DNA of 64,000 bases from Pandoraea pneumonica (lineage in GTDB: Bacteria; Pseudomonadota; Gammaproteobacteria; Burkholderiales; Burkholderiaceae): contig NZ_CABPSK010000001.1 in NCBI RefSeq assembly GCF_902459645.1, forward strand, positions 992,001 through 1,056,000, in the 5' to 3' direction. Below are positions 25,239 through 34,421 of this stretch, one piece after another. The notes beneath the pieces are model-generated. The model had not been told where the DNA came from. It worked only from the letters and a program-made list of their open reading frames with translations, and ran no database searches. Made by a program: the position numbers and the translations under genes. Numbering within the stretch: position 1 is the stretch's first letter; every line of letters begins with the position of its first letter.

Positions 25239-26408
25239 TCAGGTTTTCCTGCAAAGCCGGTCCATGTTCACCGGCGGCTCCTTAAGCATGCGGATGTTGC
25301 GCGCCACGATTTCCAACATGACCACGTTGGGATGCTGCTGCGCGATGGCGTCGCCGTCGAGCTCACGCCCCAGCGCCGACCAGGTCGTCGCAAAGTCCTC
25401 GCCCAGAAACGGCAGCAACTCTGCCGCAAACGAATCCCGGTACATCACCAAGTGCCCCTTGCCTGCCGCGTTGGTCGACGAACCGGCAAGCTCATCGCCC
25501 TGCCATACCGCTTGCCGCTCAGGCTGCCGCTTGAAACGCGGGGCGTAGTCCTCGAAATACCCGGGCAGCGACAACAAGTTGACGGCGATATCGCCCTTAT
25601 CGAACTTAGCTTGCGTCACCGTCCAGTTCGACAGTTGCGTCCATCGGCTAGGCGACGCCACGCGATCGGCGGCCAGGCGCTGCATGATCGCTTGATAGCC
25701 GTAAAACGCGCCGAGCGAATTCCAGTGCGTGTCGGTACGCATGTACAGGTCGTACGGTGCCTGCGCCTTGGCGTTCTGCACGACGCCGCGCAAATCGATG
25801 ATCTTCAGCGCCGGTGCCGCCGTGCGAAGCGACTCGATGAGCTGATCGGCGTTCGACTTGGCATCGGCGGGTATATGGATGCCGAGTTTTTCCGGGTAGA
25901 TGGCTTGCTTATCGGGCGCGACCACGAAATAGAACGGAATGCCGCAGGCGGCGAGCGCCCGATCGGCCTGAATCACGTTATCGGTGGCGAGCCGCAGTTG
26001 CGAGGCGGATAGCGGGTCTTTCCCCAGCGTGTCGGCAAAGTGCGGACGCCCCGGCACGTAGTACTGATCGTAGAAGAGCCACTTCGACGGGCCGATCACC
26101 ACATCTTGATTCGATGGCGTGCCCGTACGCGCCATTTGCAAACGCGAGCCGTAGTAGACCAGCGCATCGCGCATCCCGAACCGGTCGCTGAACCACCGGT
26201 CCGTTTCTTGAAACAGATGAATGGAGAGCGCCGGCGCCGGGGACATTTTCCGATTCTCGTGCAACGGCGCTGGCGCAAAACTCGTGCGGCCGAACCATAC
26301 GGCCGGCAAGGCGATCAGGGCGAGAAATACCGCAACGACCGCATAGCGGTTGAGTCTGGCCGCGAGCGACTTTGTCTCGCTGGTCGTAAAGGTCGAATTC
26401 TGGAGCAT
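25239..26408 (-). CDS. AlgJ/AlgX-like SGNH O-acetylation protein
   Basis: 389 residues. One N-terminal membrane anchor (about 21-40), then a periplasmic SGNH-type domain. Catalytic-type residues are visible: Asp226 and His228 in RTDTHWNS and Ser326 in MYRDSFAAE, matching the AlgJ/AlgX DxH and Ser motifs. The protein would transfer acetyl groups, delivered by the membrane partner nine bases upstream, onto an exported polysaccharide. No alginate or other exopolysaccharide synthesis genes are visible in the window. Confidence 0.88.
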   Translation of the reverse strand: MLQNSTFTTSETKSLAARLNRYAVVAVFLALIALPAVWFGRTSFAPAPLHENRKMSPAPALSIHLFQETDRWFSDRFGMRDALVYYGSRLQMARTGTPSNQDVVIGPSKWLFYDQYYVPGRPHFADTLGKDPLSASQLRLATDNVIQADRALAACGIPFYFVVAPDKQAIYPEKLGIHIPADAKSNADQLIESLRTAAPALKIIDLRGVVQNAKAQAPYDLYMRTDTHWNSLGAFYGYQAIMQRLAADRVASPSRWTQLSNWTVTQAKFDKGDIAVNLLSLPGYFEDYAPRFKRQPERQAVWQGDELAGSSTNAAGKGHLVMYRDSFAAELLPFLGEDFATTWSALGRELDGDAIAQQHPNVVMLEIVARNIRMLKEPPVNMDRLCRKT

Positions 26409-26417
26409 CCCCGAGAC

Positions 26418-27854
26418 TCAGAAACGGAAATAGATGAACGGGTTGTACTGGCCCAGCGCGATCGACATCGCCGAGAGCGTCAGCGCAGGCGCCACGAAGG
26501 CTGCCGCCACAAAGCCGTCCAGATTTCGGGCCTGCAATGCCGCCCAGACGTTTCGAAACGCCGATTTCGCCATCGGAAACGCCCCCAACGCCAGAATGAC
26601 GGCAAGCCCCAACAGCCAAGCCAAATGGGGCGTGAACAACGCGGAGAACGTGACGTCTGCCGGTGCCGTGCCGCCCACGCCGAACAAAGCCGCGTAGAAA
26701 TCGCCCGCGTGCGCCACGGTGTCGGTGCGGAATAGCACCCATGTCAGCATGACCGCGAGCAATACGTAGGCATGCTTGACTGCTACGAGGGCCACGACGG
26801 CGCGCGAACGGATACGTGCGCTATCGAACAAACGCTCGAACGTCAGCAGCGCCCCGTGCGCCGCCCCCCAGATCACGAAGTTCCACGTTGCGCCGTGCCA
26901 GAAGCCGGTCAGCAGAAAGACGATCCAAAGATTCACTAGCGTGCGGCTGGGCCCCTGACGATTGCCGCCGAGCGGAATGTAGACGTAATCGCGAAACCAG
27001 GTCGACAGCGAGATATGCCAACGGCGCCAGAAGTCCTGCATCGACTTGGCCGTATACGGATAGTTGAAGTTCTCCGGAAAACGAAAGCCGAACATGCGCG
27101 CCAGCCCGATCGCCATGTCCGAATAGCCGGAAAAGTCGAAATAGATTTGCAACGTATAGCAAAGCAACGCCAGCCAAGCGACCGACGCTCCAAGGTGCCC
27201 GGCGGGCACGCTGAAACCGGCATCGGCAACGAGCCCAAGCTGATTGGCGATCAACACCTTCTTCGCCAGCCCCATCGTGAAGCGCAAGACCCCTGCCGTC
27301 ACATCGTCGAGCGACGCGACGCGTGCGCGCAACTGCGCCTGTATATCCTTGTAGCGAATGATCGGACCGGCAACTAGCTGCGGGAACAGCGTGATGTAGA
27401 GCGTGTAATCGACGATGTTGCGGTTCGGTTCGGCATTCTTACGATAAATGTCGACCAGATACGAGATGGCATGGAACGTGTAGAACGAAATGCCAATCGG
27501 CAGCGGCAGCGGCCGGATTACGAGGGGATCAAGGCCCGCAGGCACGAGCAGCGCATTGAGGTTGTCGGCAGCAAAGCCGCTGTACTTGAATACGCCGAGC
27601 AAAAACAGATTGATGGCGACACCGATGCCCACCACCCGGGCGCGGTTTTTCGCGCGCCCGATGGCAATAGCCATGCGGTAATTGATGCCGATCGACACCA
27701 GCATCAGCAGCAGAAACCGAGGCTCGCCCCATGCGTAAAACACAATGCTGGCGAGCGCGAGCGTGAAGTTGCGCCACGCGCGCGGACTGAGGAAGTACGC
27801 CAGCAATGTGAGTGGGAGAAAGAGCCCGAGAAAGGCAATGCTGCTAAATACCAC
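26418..27854 (-). CDS. MBOAT-family O-acyltransferase (AlgI-like)
   Basis: 478 residues from GTG 27854 with a GAGGG ribosome site. About ten to twelve membrane helices. Key MBOAT motifs are FYTFHAISYLVDIYR, WRRWHISLSTWFRDYVYIPLGG and TGFWHGATWNFVIWGAAHG, the last containing the catalytic His. It moves acetyl groups from cytoplasmic acetyl-CoA across the inner membrane to the AlgJ-like partner. This is the standard two-gene O-acetylation module. Confidence 0.93.
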   Translation of the reverse strand: MVFSSIAFLGLFLPLTLLAYFLSPRAWRNFTLALASIVFYAWGEPRFLLLMLVSIGINYRMAIAIGRAKNRARVVGIGVAINLFLLGVFKYSGFAADNLNALLVPAGLDPLVIRPLPLPIGISFYTFHAISYLVDIYRKNAEPNRNIVDYTLYITLFPQLVAGPIIRYKDIQAQLRARVASLDDVTAGVLRFTMGLAKKVLIANQLGLVADAGFSVPAGHLGASVAWLALLCYTLQIYFDFSGYSDMAIGLARMFGFRFPENFNYPYTAKSMQDFWRRWHISLSTWFRDYVYIPLGGNRQGPSRTLVNLWIVFLLTGFWHGATWNFVIWGAAHGALLTFERLFDSARIRSRAVVALVAVKHAYVLLAVMLTWVLFRTDTVAHAGDFYAALFGVGGTAPADVTFSALFTPHLAWLLGLAVILALGAFPMAKSAFRNVWAALQARNLDGFVAAAFVAPALTLSAMSIALGQYNPFIYFRF

Positions 27855-27970
27855 CGTCGACCCTCTGCCTGAGAAAGTTGCTATTGCCGGACAAACGCGA
27901 AATGGTACCCCAAAGCCTGCGGATACCGCCGCGTAGATTCAGCAAAAAACGACCTGTCAGGCCCCTGCCG

Positions 27971-29020
27971 TCAGAGCGTCGCGACCTCCAGAATGGCCTC
28001 GGCAAATGCCTTCGGCGCTTCCTGCGGAAGATTGTGGCCGACGCCATTGCCGATATCGCGGTGTCGATACTTGCCGGTGAATTTCTTGGCGTAGGCGGCA
28101 GGCGGCGGATGCGGCGCGCCGTTCGCCTCGCCTTCGAGCGTGATGGTCGGCACGGTAATGACCGGCGCACCGGCCAATCGCTGTTCGAGCGCGTCGAACC
28201 GGGCCTCGCCCTTGGCCAGCCCCAGCCGCCACCGGTAGTTGTGAATCACGATCGCCACGTGATCGGGATTACGAAACGATGCCGCCGAGCGCGCGTAGGT
28301 CGCGTCGTCGAAATGCCACTGCGGCGACGCCGTTTGCCAGATCAGCTTATTGAAGGCGTCGGTGTTGGCGGCATAGCCCTGCGCGCCGCGCTCGGTGGCG
28401 AAGTAGAACTGGTACCACCATTGCAGTTCGGCCTGCGGCGGCAACGGTTGGCGGTTGGCTTCCTGACTGCCGATCAGGTAGCCGCTGACCGACACCAGCG
28501 CCGTCACCCGCTCCGGCCACAACGCAGCCACGATGTTCGCCGTGCGCGCGCCCCAGTCGTAGCCGCCGAGAATCGCCTGATCGATCTTCAGGGCGTCCAT
28601 GAGCGCGATGACATCGACGGCAACGACGGCTTGCTGGCCGTTTCGCGGGGTCGCCGCCGACAACAGACGCGTGGAACCGTAACCCCGCAGATACGGCACG
28701 ATCACGCGATAACCAGCCGCTGCCAGCAACGGCGCCACATCGACGTAGCTATAGATGTCGTACGGCCAGCCATGCAACAGGATGACTACCTTGCCGTCCT
28801 TCGGGCCCGCTTCGGCATAGCCGACGTTGAGGTCGCCCGCCTCGATCTGGCGAATGGCCTCGAACGAGGTGTGGCCACCGGCCGGAAGGCCCGCGATTGA
28901 CGACGACGTTTGCGCGGTCTGCGCACGAGCCAGTTGGCTAAAACCGAGATCGGCAAGCGTGACGCCTGCAAGGGTGGTGCCGAGAATGCGACGGCGGCGA
29001 AGGTTCACCGGATTCGACAT
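27971..29020 (-). CDS. alpha/beta hydrolase, epoxide hydrolase-like, with Tat-type leader
   Basis: 349 residues. The leader LRRRRILGTTLAGVTLADLGFSQLARAQ suggests twin-arginine export. The catalytic domain has the oxyanion motif HGWP (83-86), nucleophile Asp155 in LGGYDWGART, probable acid near Glu298 (EGEANG) and His329 in GVGHNLPQEAP. Asp rather than Ser as nucleophile points to epoxide hydrolase or haloalkane dehalogenase chemistry, with RGYGST typical of epoxide hydrolases. Substrate unknown; not linked by overlap to the acetylation genes 116 bases downstream. Confidence 0.9.
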   Translation of the reverse strand: MSNPVNLRRRRILGTTLAGVTLADLGFSQLARAQTAQTSSSIAGLPAGGHTSFEAIRQIEAGDLNVGYAEAGPKDGKVVILLHGWPYDIYSYVDVAPLLAAAGYRVIVPYLRGYGSTRLLSAATPRNGQQAVVAVDVIALMDALKIDQAILGGYDWGARTANIVAALWPERVTALVSVSGYLIGSQEANRQPLPPQAELQWWYQFYFATERGAQGYAANTDAFNKLIWQTASPQWHFDDATYARSAASFRNPDHVAIVIHNYRWRLGLAKGEARFDALEQRLAGAPVITVPTITLEGEANGAPHPPPAAYAKKFTGKYRHRDIGNGVGHNLPQEAPKAFAEAILEVATL

Positions 29021-29345
29021 GACTGATGTCCTCTCTGATTGGGGTGTTGGAAGCGTTCCGCGTATCGCGTACGGCTGTCATCGACTTCCACGAGGGCCGT
29101 CGAGGCGTGCCGTCATGCGGTTGGAACGCTTGGACAGAGTTATATCCGGCCGAGCCCGGGCATTTATGTCCGAATGTATCTGCCGCCGCCAGCGACACAC
29201 ACGAATTCAAAAAAGCCCGCCGTGGTAGCATGCCCGCTTTCGATGGCACCCACTTTGGGCACCGTCCCTTTGGTAACGAGTGACGCGTTGGTGACGTGCG
29301 TCACGCTCCGGCACGTACGCCCTGACCTCGCCTGATCCACGCCTG
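29021..29345. other. intergenic region between divergent genes
   Basis: 325 bases between the epoxide hydrolase-like gene and the DUF2946 gene. It holds a 14-base palindrome GTGACG-TG-CGTCAC at 29291-29304 about 40 bases before the DUF2946 start, a possible operator. No RNA gene or conserved ORF is apparent. Confidence 0.5.
29291..29304. promoter_or_regulatory. possible operator palindrome GTGACG-N2-CGTCAC
   Basis: Perfect 6+6 inverted repeat upstream of the DUF2946/PepSY pair. Its regulator is not in the window. Confidence 0.35.
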
Positions 29346-29801
29346 ATGATTAGCACTTCACGCAGACGCTTATACGCATGGCTCGGCCTCGCCGCCATGT
29401 GGCTGGCCGTCTGCATGCCTGCGATCAGTCAGGTGCTCGCGGCCCATCGTGCCGCCGCCGACCGGCCCATCGATGTGGCGTTCTGTACGGTCGACGGCAA
29501 GACGCAGACCGTTGTGCTGACGTCGTCGAATGTGTCGTCGAATGCGTCATCACATACGCATGACGCCGTCGGCGCTTCCGCGCAGCACGATCAGGCCGCC
29601 CACGCCGCGCACGCGGATCAGGGCGATGTTTGCGGCTATTGCTCGCTGCTCGCGAACCATCCGCCGCTCACGCTGCCCGCGCTGTCCGGCGCCGTGTCGT
29701 TCGCGTGGATTGCTCGCGCCGGTCCGTCGGTCGGTGTCGCCCCCCTCACCTCCCGCATTGCCGTCGCGCCACCTGCGCGCGCGCCCCCCGTCCTTTCCTG
29801 A
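29346..29801 (+). CDS. DUF2946-family exported protein
   Basis: 151 residues. An N-terminal helix (LYAWLGLAAMWLAVCMPAISQVLA) is followed by His- and Cys-bearing segments (ASSHTHDAVGAS, AAHAAHADQGDVCGYCSLLANHPPL). CxxC followed by HPP is the DUF2946 signature. Members lie beside metal-related TonB receptors or PepSY proteins in proteobacteria and may bind copper or iron at the membrane; the biochemical role is unknown. It precedes the PepSY gene by about 130 bases in the same direction. Confidence 0.82.
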   Translation: MISTSRRRLYAWLGLAAMWLAVCMPAISQVLAAHRAAADRPIDVAFCTVDGKTQTVVLTSSNVSSNASSHTHDAVGASAQHDQAAHAAHADQGDVCGYCSLLANHPPLTLPALSGAVSFAWIARAGPSVGVAPLTSRIAVAPPARAPPVLS

Positions 29802-29928
29802 TATCGCGTCATGAACGGCCCTTCACCGGCTTCGGTGACGGCGCGCCGTTCCTTGAGTGCGCCCGGCCGCGCTGCGTTTGGCGGCGGCCCAGCGTGTCAT
29901 CTCGGCAATGTCATGGAATCGTCTGCTC

Positions 29929-31440
29929 ATGCAAGTCTCCTATACCCCGGCTCGCGAAGCCCAATCCACCGGCACGGCCGGTCAATACCGCACGCTCTGG
30001 CGCTGGCATTTCTACGCTGGCCTGTTCGTCATGCCGTGGCTCATGGTGCTGGCCATTACCGGCACGCTGTATGTCTTCCAGCCGCAAATCGAGTCGTGGC
30101 TGTACCACGATCGCCTGATCGTCACGGCCCAAAACACGCCGCGCTTGGCTGAACAGACACTCATGGAACGCGCGGCGGCGGCATTGCCGACGGGCGCGCA
30201 AATCAGTTCGGTGGAGGTCAACCGCGACCCGTCGCGCAGCGCCGAGTTCATCTTTCGCCTGCCGGGCGGCGAGCGTGAAAGCGTCTACGTCAACCCGTAT
30301 ACCGGCACCGTGCTCGGCACGCTGAGCGTACAAAACCGGCTGATGGCACAGGTACGCCAACTGCATCGCTCGCTGATGCTGGGCAAACCCGGTGAGTTGC
30401 TGATGGAGCTGGCGGGTTGCTGGACGCTCGTGATGCTGGCGACCGGCGTCGCCCTCTGGTGGCCCCGCGCGGGCACCTCGTGGGCCAATGCGTTGCGTCC
30501 CCGTTTGCAGTTGCGCGGGCGGCCTTTGCTGCGGAATTTGCACGGCGTGGCGGGTTTGTGGCTGGCGGCGGGCGGGCTGGCGTTCGTACTCACGGGACTG
30601 CCGTGGTCGGGATCGTGGGGCAAACAGTTCAAGGCGTTGGCCACGCAAGCTGGCATGGGTTCGCCCCCCGGGGCATGGGGCGAAGCGCCGGTGCGCTCGC
30701 AACTGCCCGCCAAGCCGATGAAGATGGACGACCTGCCGCTCGCCCAAATGCCATGGGCCGTAGGCGATACGAACGTGCCGACGTCAGCTCACGCGGGACA
30801 TTCCACGCACGAAGATCACGCAAATCATTCAGGCCATGAAGGCCATGCCGGACACGAAGGCATGAGCGCGATGGGCATGTCGCCGACGCAGTTACGTGCC
30901 GAAGGGGCACTGCCGATCGATCGCGTCATCGATATCGCCGCCAGCAATGGCGTGACCAGCGGCTACAGCCTTGTCGTCCCGTCGCGCCCGGACGGCGTCT
31001 ACACGGTGTCGTATTTCCCTGCCGACCCGCGCGTCGAGCGCACGCTGCACATCGATCAATACAGCGGAAAGGTGCTGAACGACATCGACTACGACGCTTA
31101 CGGCGGCGTCGCCCAAGCGATCTCGTACGGCACATCACTGCACATGGGGCGCTTTTTCGGCGCGGCCAACCAGTGGCTGTGCGCGCTGATTTCGATGGGG
31201 CTGTTCGCGATCGCAGCAACGGGGGCCGCGATGTGGTGGATTCGCCGCCCTGCTCGCACGCTGGGCGCGCCCACGCGCAGCCTGACGCGCCCGCCCATGC
31301 GCGGCTGGATCGTCAGCATGGTCGTGCTGGGCGTCGTCTTTCCGTTGATGGGTACGACGATGCTGCTGGTCTGGGCGGTCGACCGCGTGATCGTCAGGCG
31401 CCGACGTGCGGCTACGCCGCCGAGCGCGCAATCGTCGTAA
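29929..31440 (+). CDS. PepSY-associated transmembrane protein (PiuB/iron-reductase type) with His-rich loop
   Basis: 503 residues from ATG 29929; ATG 29908 and GTG 29857 are alternatives. Four membrane helices: WRWHFYAGLFVMPWLMVLAITG, the second pair near WTLVMLATGVALWW and LHGVAGLWLAAGGLAFVL, and a final helix ICALISMGLFAIAAT-like segment followed by VVLGVVFPLMG. The first periplasmic loop has PepSY repeats (VYVNPYTGTVLG). Conserved helix His residues can hold heme in related reductases. Residues about 286-318 form an unusual loop of about nine His with Met (HAGHSTHEDHANHSGHEGH), a likely metal-binding insert. It probably handles copper or siderophore iron. Confidence 0.87.
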   Translation: MQVSYTPAREAQSTGTAGQYRTLWRWHFYAGLFVMPWLMVLAITGTLYVFQPQIESWLYHDRLIVTAQNTPRLAEQTLMERAAAALPTGAQISSVEVNRDPSRSAEFIFRLPGGERESVYVNPYTGTVLGTLSVQNRLMAQVRQLHRSLMLGKPGELLMELAGCWTLVMLATGVALWWPRAGTSWANALRPRLQLRGRPLLRNLHGVAGLWLAAGGLAFVLTGLPWSGSWGKQFKALATQAGMGSPPGAWGEAPVRSQLPAKPMKMDDLPLAQMPWAVGDTNVPTSAHAGHSTHEDHANHSGHEGHAGHEGMSAMGMSPTQLRAEGALPIDRVIDIAASNGVTSGYSLVVPSRPDGVYTVSYFPADPRVERTLHIDQYSGKVLNDIDYDAYGGVAQAISYGTSLHMGRFFGAANQWLCALISMGLFAIAATGAAMWWIRRPARTLGAPTRSLTRPPMRGWIVSMVVLGVVFPLMGTTMLLVWAVDRVIVRRRRAATPPSAQSS

Positions 31441-31475
31441 TCGTTGCCGTCGAGCAGGATGTCGAGCGCCGAGGC

Positions 31476-32672
31476 TCAGGTGTCTTGCGATGGCGGCACA
31501 CCCACGTAAGCCGCGCGCGGCCGGATCAGGCGGGTGCTTTCGCGTTGCTCTTGGGCGTGAGCAATCCACCCGATCGTGCGGCCCAACGCGAACAGGCCGA
31601 AGGCTGCGCCCAGCGGCAGTTGCAAATGACGTCGTACCGCCACCAGGGCGAAATCGAGTGACGGGCGCCGGCCGATCAACGTGTCGGCCGCGTCGATCAT
31701 CGTTTGCCACGCGGGATGCATCGGCAGCACGCGCGCCAGCATTGCGCTCGCCCGCACGTCGCCTGCGGGATACAAATGGTGTCCGAAACCGGGCAGCTTC
31801 TCGCCACGCGCCAGCCGCTCGCTCATGCGCGCCGCAACGTCGATTTCGCCAACTTCGTCCCACATCGCCTCATTGCGCGCGGTCGTGCCGCCGTGGCGGG
31901 TGCCGGTGAGGGCCGCCAGCCCGGCAATTACCGACGCACGCAGGCTCGCGCCGGTCGACGCGACACATCGCGCTGTAAAGCTCGACGCATTCAGTTCGTG
32001 GTCAGCACACAGGACCAGCGTCATGCGGATCAAATCTGCGCCATCGGCATCGTCGATTCCCCATGCACGTGCGCACTGTTCGTGAATGGGCGCGGTGCTT
32101 GGCGGCGTGCCCAGCAGACACGCCGTCATCACCCGCAGCAACGCGCCGCTGCCTTGGGCGACGCGCACCGGGTCGCGTTGCCAGATGGCCGTCGATGCAT
32201 CCTCGCTCGCCACGGTGAAACACGGCAGCAGCGCGGCCTCTGCCCGCTGCCCCCGGTAGCGCTCCAACGTGAGCACCGGCCAGTCCGATGCCTTCGGTAA
32301 CCCGACATCGCCAAACGCGGTGCACTCGTCGCACTGCCATAACCATGCGGCGATCGCTTCGACGGACTCGGTGCGCGCCATCGTCAACGCGTCGCGCCCC
32401 CGGTAGTAACACCGGCCGTCATCGATCAACGTGATCGCCGATTCGAGCACCGGCGTCCCCCAATCGAGCGCGGCCTTCACCACTTCCTTCGGCTTACGGC
32501 CCCGCGTGCGTTGCGCTGCCAAGCGCTCGACTTCGGCCACGCGGTAGCGCCGCTCGCGATGCGTCTTGCCCGGTTCGGCATGCAACAGCCCCCGGCTCAC
32601 GTAGGCATATAACGTCTGCAACGAGACGCCCAAACGTTCGGCAGCTTGTGTCGCAGTGAAATAGTTCGTCAT
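31476..32672 (-). CDS. citrate synthase-family protein with N-terminal DNA-binding-like HTH
   Basis: 398 residues. Residues 1-55 form a MerR/excisionase-type helix-turn-helix (YFTATQAAERLGVSLQTLYAYVSRGLLHAEP, with RERRYRVAEVERLA). The rest is a citrate synthase-like domain with HELNASSFTARCVAS, GTRHGGTTARN, GFGHHLYPAGDVRA and PSLDFALVAV, so the two catalytic His and the Asp appear retained. It may condense acetyl-CoA or another acyl-CoA with a keto acid. It is divergent from a CaiB-type CoA-transferase with 170 bases between; the HTH may allow direct autoregulation. Confidence 0.87.
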   Translation of the reverse strand: MTNYFTATQAAERLGVSLQTLYAYVSRGLLHAEPGKTHRERRYRVAEVERLAAQRTRGRKPKEVVKAALDWGTPVLESAITLIDDGRCYYRGRDALTMARTESVEAIAAWLWQCDECTAFGDVGLPKASDWPVLTLERYRGQRAEAALLPCFTVASEDASTAIWQRDPVRVAQGSGALLRVMTACLLGTPPSTAPIHEQCARAWGIDDADGADLIRMTLVLCADHELNASSFTARCVASTGASLRASVIAGLAALTGTRHGGTTARNEAMWDEVGEIDVAARMSERLARGEKLPGFGHHLYPAGDVRASAMLARVLPMHPAWQTMIDAADTLIGRRPSLDFALVAVRRHLQLPLGAAFGLFALGRTIGWIAHAQEQRESTRLIRPRAAYVGVPPSQDT

Positions 32673-32846
32673 CTTATCAATGAGTTATCTGTGTTTTCGA
32701 AGGTATTGCCCGAGAACAAAACGACAACAGATTGACTAAGTTAATCAATATTGACAATAAAATCCATCGGCATAAGCTTCAATGCGCCGGCAGTTTCGCA
32801 TCGCGACTGATTGCGATGTTTCCACCGATTCATTGAGGACTTCCTC

Positions 32847-34334
32847 ATGCGTGTTACTGACCCCCGCGAACTCGACGCGGTACCGCTCGCCGACGACAGC
32901 ACTTTCGCTGCCGACTATTTGCGCGAGATGCTTCAAGCCATCGACCACGGCGTTACGGGCAACGCTGGAGTGCCCGCACTGGATACCGCCGCCGTCACGC
33001 TCAGCGGACACGCCGCGTTGCCCTGCGCGTTCCCGTTCACCGATTTCGCCACCGCCTCGATTGCCACGGCAAGCCTCGCGATCGCCGCGCTTGCCACCGG
33101 GGAAGCCGGTGGCTATGGCCTTACCGGCGGCATAAAACTCCCCGCCGTGAATGTGGACCGGCGATTGGCGTCGTTCTGGTTTCAGACCACGTTTCGCGCG
33201 CAGGGCTGGACGTCGTCGCCGTTGTGGGACCCGATTGCTGGCGATTACCAGACTTCCGACGGCTGGATTCGTCTGCACACTAATGCCCCGCATCACCGCG
33301 CTGCCGCACTCGCCGTCCTTGGCGTGCCGGGCGAACGCGACGCGGTGACGCGCGCCGTGGCAACGTGGCAAGCGGATGCGCTGGAAACAGCCGTCGTGTC
33401 TCAGGGTGGTTGCGCTGCCGCCATGCGAACCCTCGCGCAATGGGACGCGCATCCGCAAGGCTTGGCCGTCGCCGCTGAGCCGTTGCTGCACTGGCACACG
33501 TTCGATGCGGGCGCAGACGCCGCGCGCGACACCGCAGCGTGGCGTCCGTTGCCGGGCCGCCCGCTTTCGGGCATTCGTGTGCTGGATCTCACGCGCATTC
33601 TTGCCGGGCCGACGGCGACGCGCTTTCTCGCGGGATTTGGCGCACAAGTGCTGCGCATCGACCCGTTCGGCTGGGACGAGCCCGGCACTGTGCCGGAAGT
33701 GGTGTTGGGCAAACGCTGCGCACGTCTGGATTTGAAGCGCGAGGCCGATCTCGCCACGCTCGAAGCACTGCTGCGCGACGCCGACATCGTCGTTCATGGC
33801 TATCGGCCGGATGCATTGGAACACCTTGGCTTTGGTGCCGCGCGCCGCCGTGAGCTCAATCCGGCACTGATCGATGTGTCGTTAGATGCCTACGGCTGGC
33901 AAGGTCCTTGGCACGCCCGGCGAGGTTACGACAGCCTGTTGCAGATGAGCGCCGGAATTGCCGATGCGGGCATGCGCGCCGCCAACGCGGCACGGCCAGT
34001 GCCGTTGCCCGGGCAAGGCATCGATTACGCAACGGGATATCTGATGGCGGCGGCGGCCGTGCGCGCGCTGGCACGGCGTCAGACGCAGGGGCTTGGCGCG
34101 ACGATTCGCGCTTCGCTTGCCCGAACCGCGCGTTTGCTGGTCACCCATCGCACGCAGGCCCCACCCCCGCCGCCCTTGGCTGCGGAAACCGCCAACGACC
34201 TGTCGCCGCGCATCGAAGACACGTCTTGGGGAGCAGCACGGCGCGTGGCGACACCGATGACGATTGCCGGAGTTCCCGTCGATTGGGCTTTGCCCGCGAT
34301 GGCGCTGGGTACTGCGGCACCGGTGTGGCCCTGA
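32847..34334 (+). CDS. CaiB/BaiF (family III) CoA-transferase
   Basis: 495 residues from ATG 32847 (a start 12 codons earlier exists). The family core lies at about residues 225-420: LSGIRVLDLTRILAGPTATRFLAGFGAQVLRIDP, KRCARLDLKREADLATLEALLRDADIVVHGYRPDALEHLGFG, and ARRGYDSLLQMSAGIAD. The N-terminal 200 residues are a second, diverged CaiB-like half, so the protein looks like the two-half form. It moves CoA between organic acids. Divergent from the HTH-citrate synthase, suggesting a small acyl-CoA pathway. The catalytic Asp could not be fixed by eye. Confidence 0.85.
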   Translation: MRVTDPRELDAVPLADDSTFAADYLREMLQAIDHGVTGNAGVPALDTAAVTLSGHAALPCAFPFTDFATASIATASLAIAALATGEAGGYGLTGGIKLPAVNVDRRLASFWFQTTFRAQGWTSSPLWDPIAGDYQTSDGWIRLHTNAPHHRAAALAVLGVPGERDAVTRAVATWQADALETAVVSQGGCAAAMRTLAQWDAHPQGLAVAAEPLLHWHTFDAGADAARDTAAWRPLPGRPLSGIRVLDLTRILAGPTATRFLAGFGAQVLRIDPFGWDEPGTVPEVVLGKRCARLDLKREADLATLEALLRDADIVVHGYRPDALEHLGFGAARRRELNPALIDVSLDAYGWQGPWHARRGYDSLLQMSAGIADAGMRAANAARPVPLPGQGIDYATGYLMAAAAVRALARRQTQGLGATIRASLARTARLLVTHRTQAPPPPPLAAETANDLSPRIEDTSWGAARRVATPMTIAGVPVDWALPAMALGTAAPVWP

Positions 34335-34399
34335 CTACGAGGGCCGAAAACGCTGGTGTTCGATGTGTTGTCAGACGCGTCGACATCAAAGTCGGCCCG

Positions 34400-34418
34400 G
34401 GGGCGGCGACGCCCCTTT
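34400..34418 (+). terminator. hairpin with short T-run after the CoA-transferase gene
   Basis: GGGGCG (34400-34405), loop GCGA, CGCCCC (34410-34415), followed by TTT. Lies between convergent stops of the CoA-transferase and GGDEF genes. Confidence 0.55.
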
Positions 34419-34421
34419 GCG

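Noticed and set aside
24430-25254. Extended sigma factor with 69 extra N-terminal residues
   Set aside because: The extension overlaps the end of the AlgJ-like gene and lacks ECF-like sequence; ATG 25047 gives the normal length.
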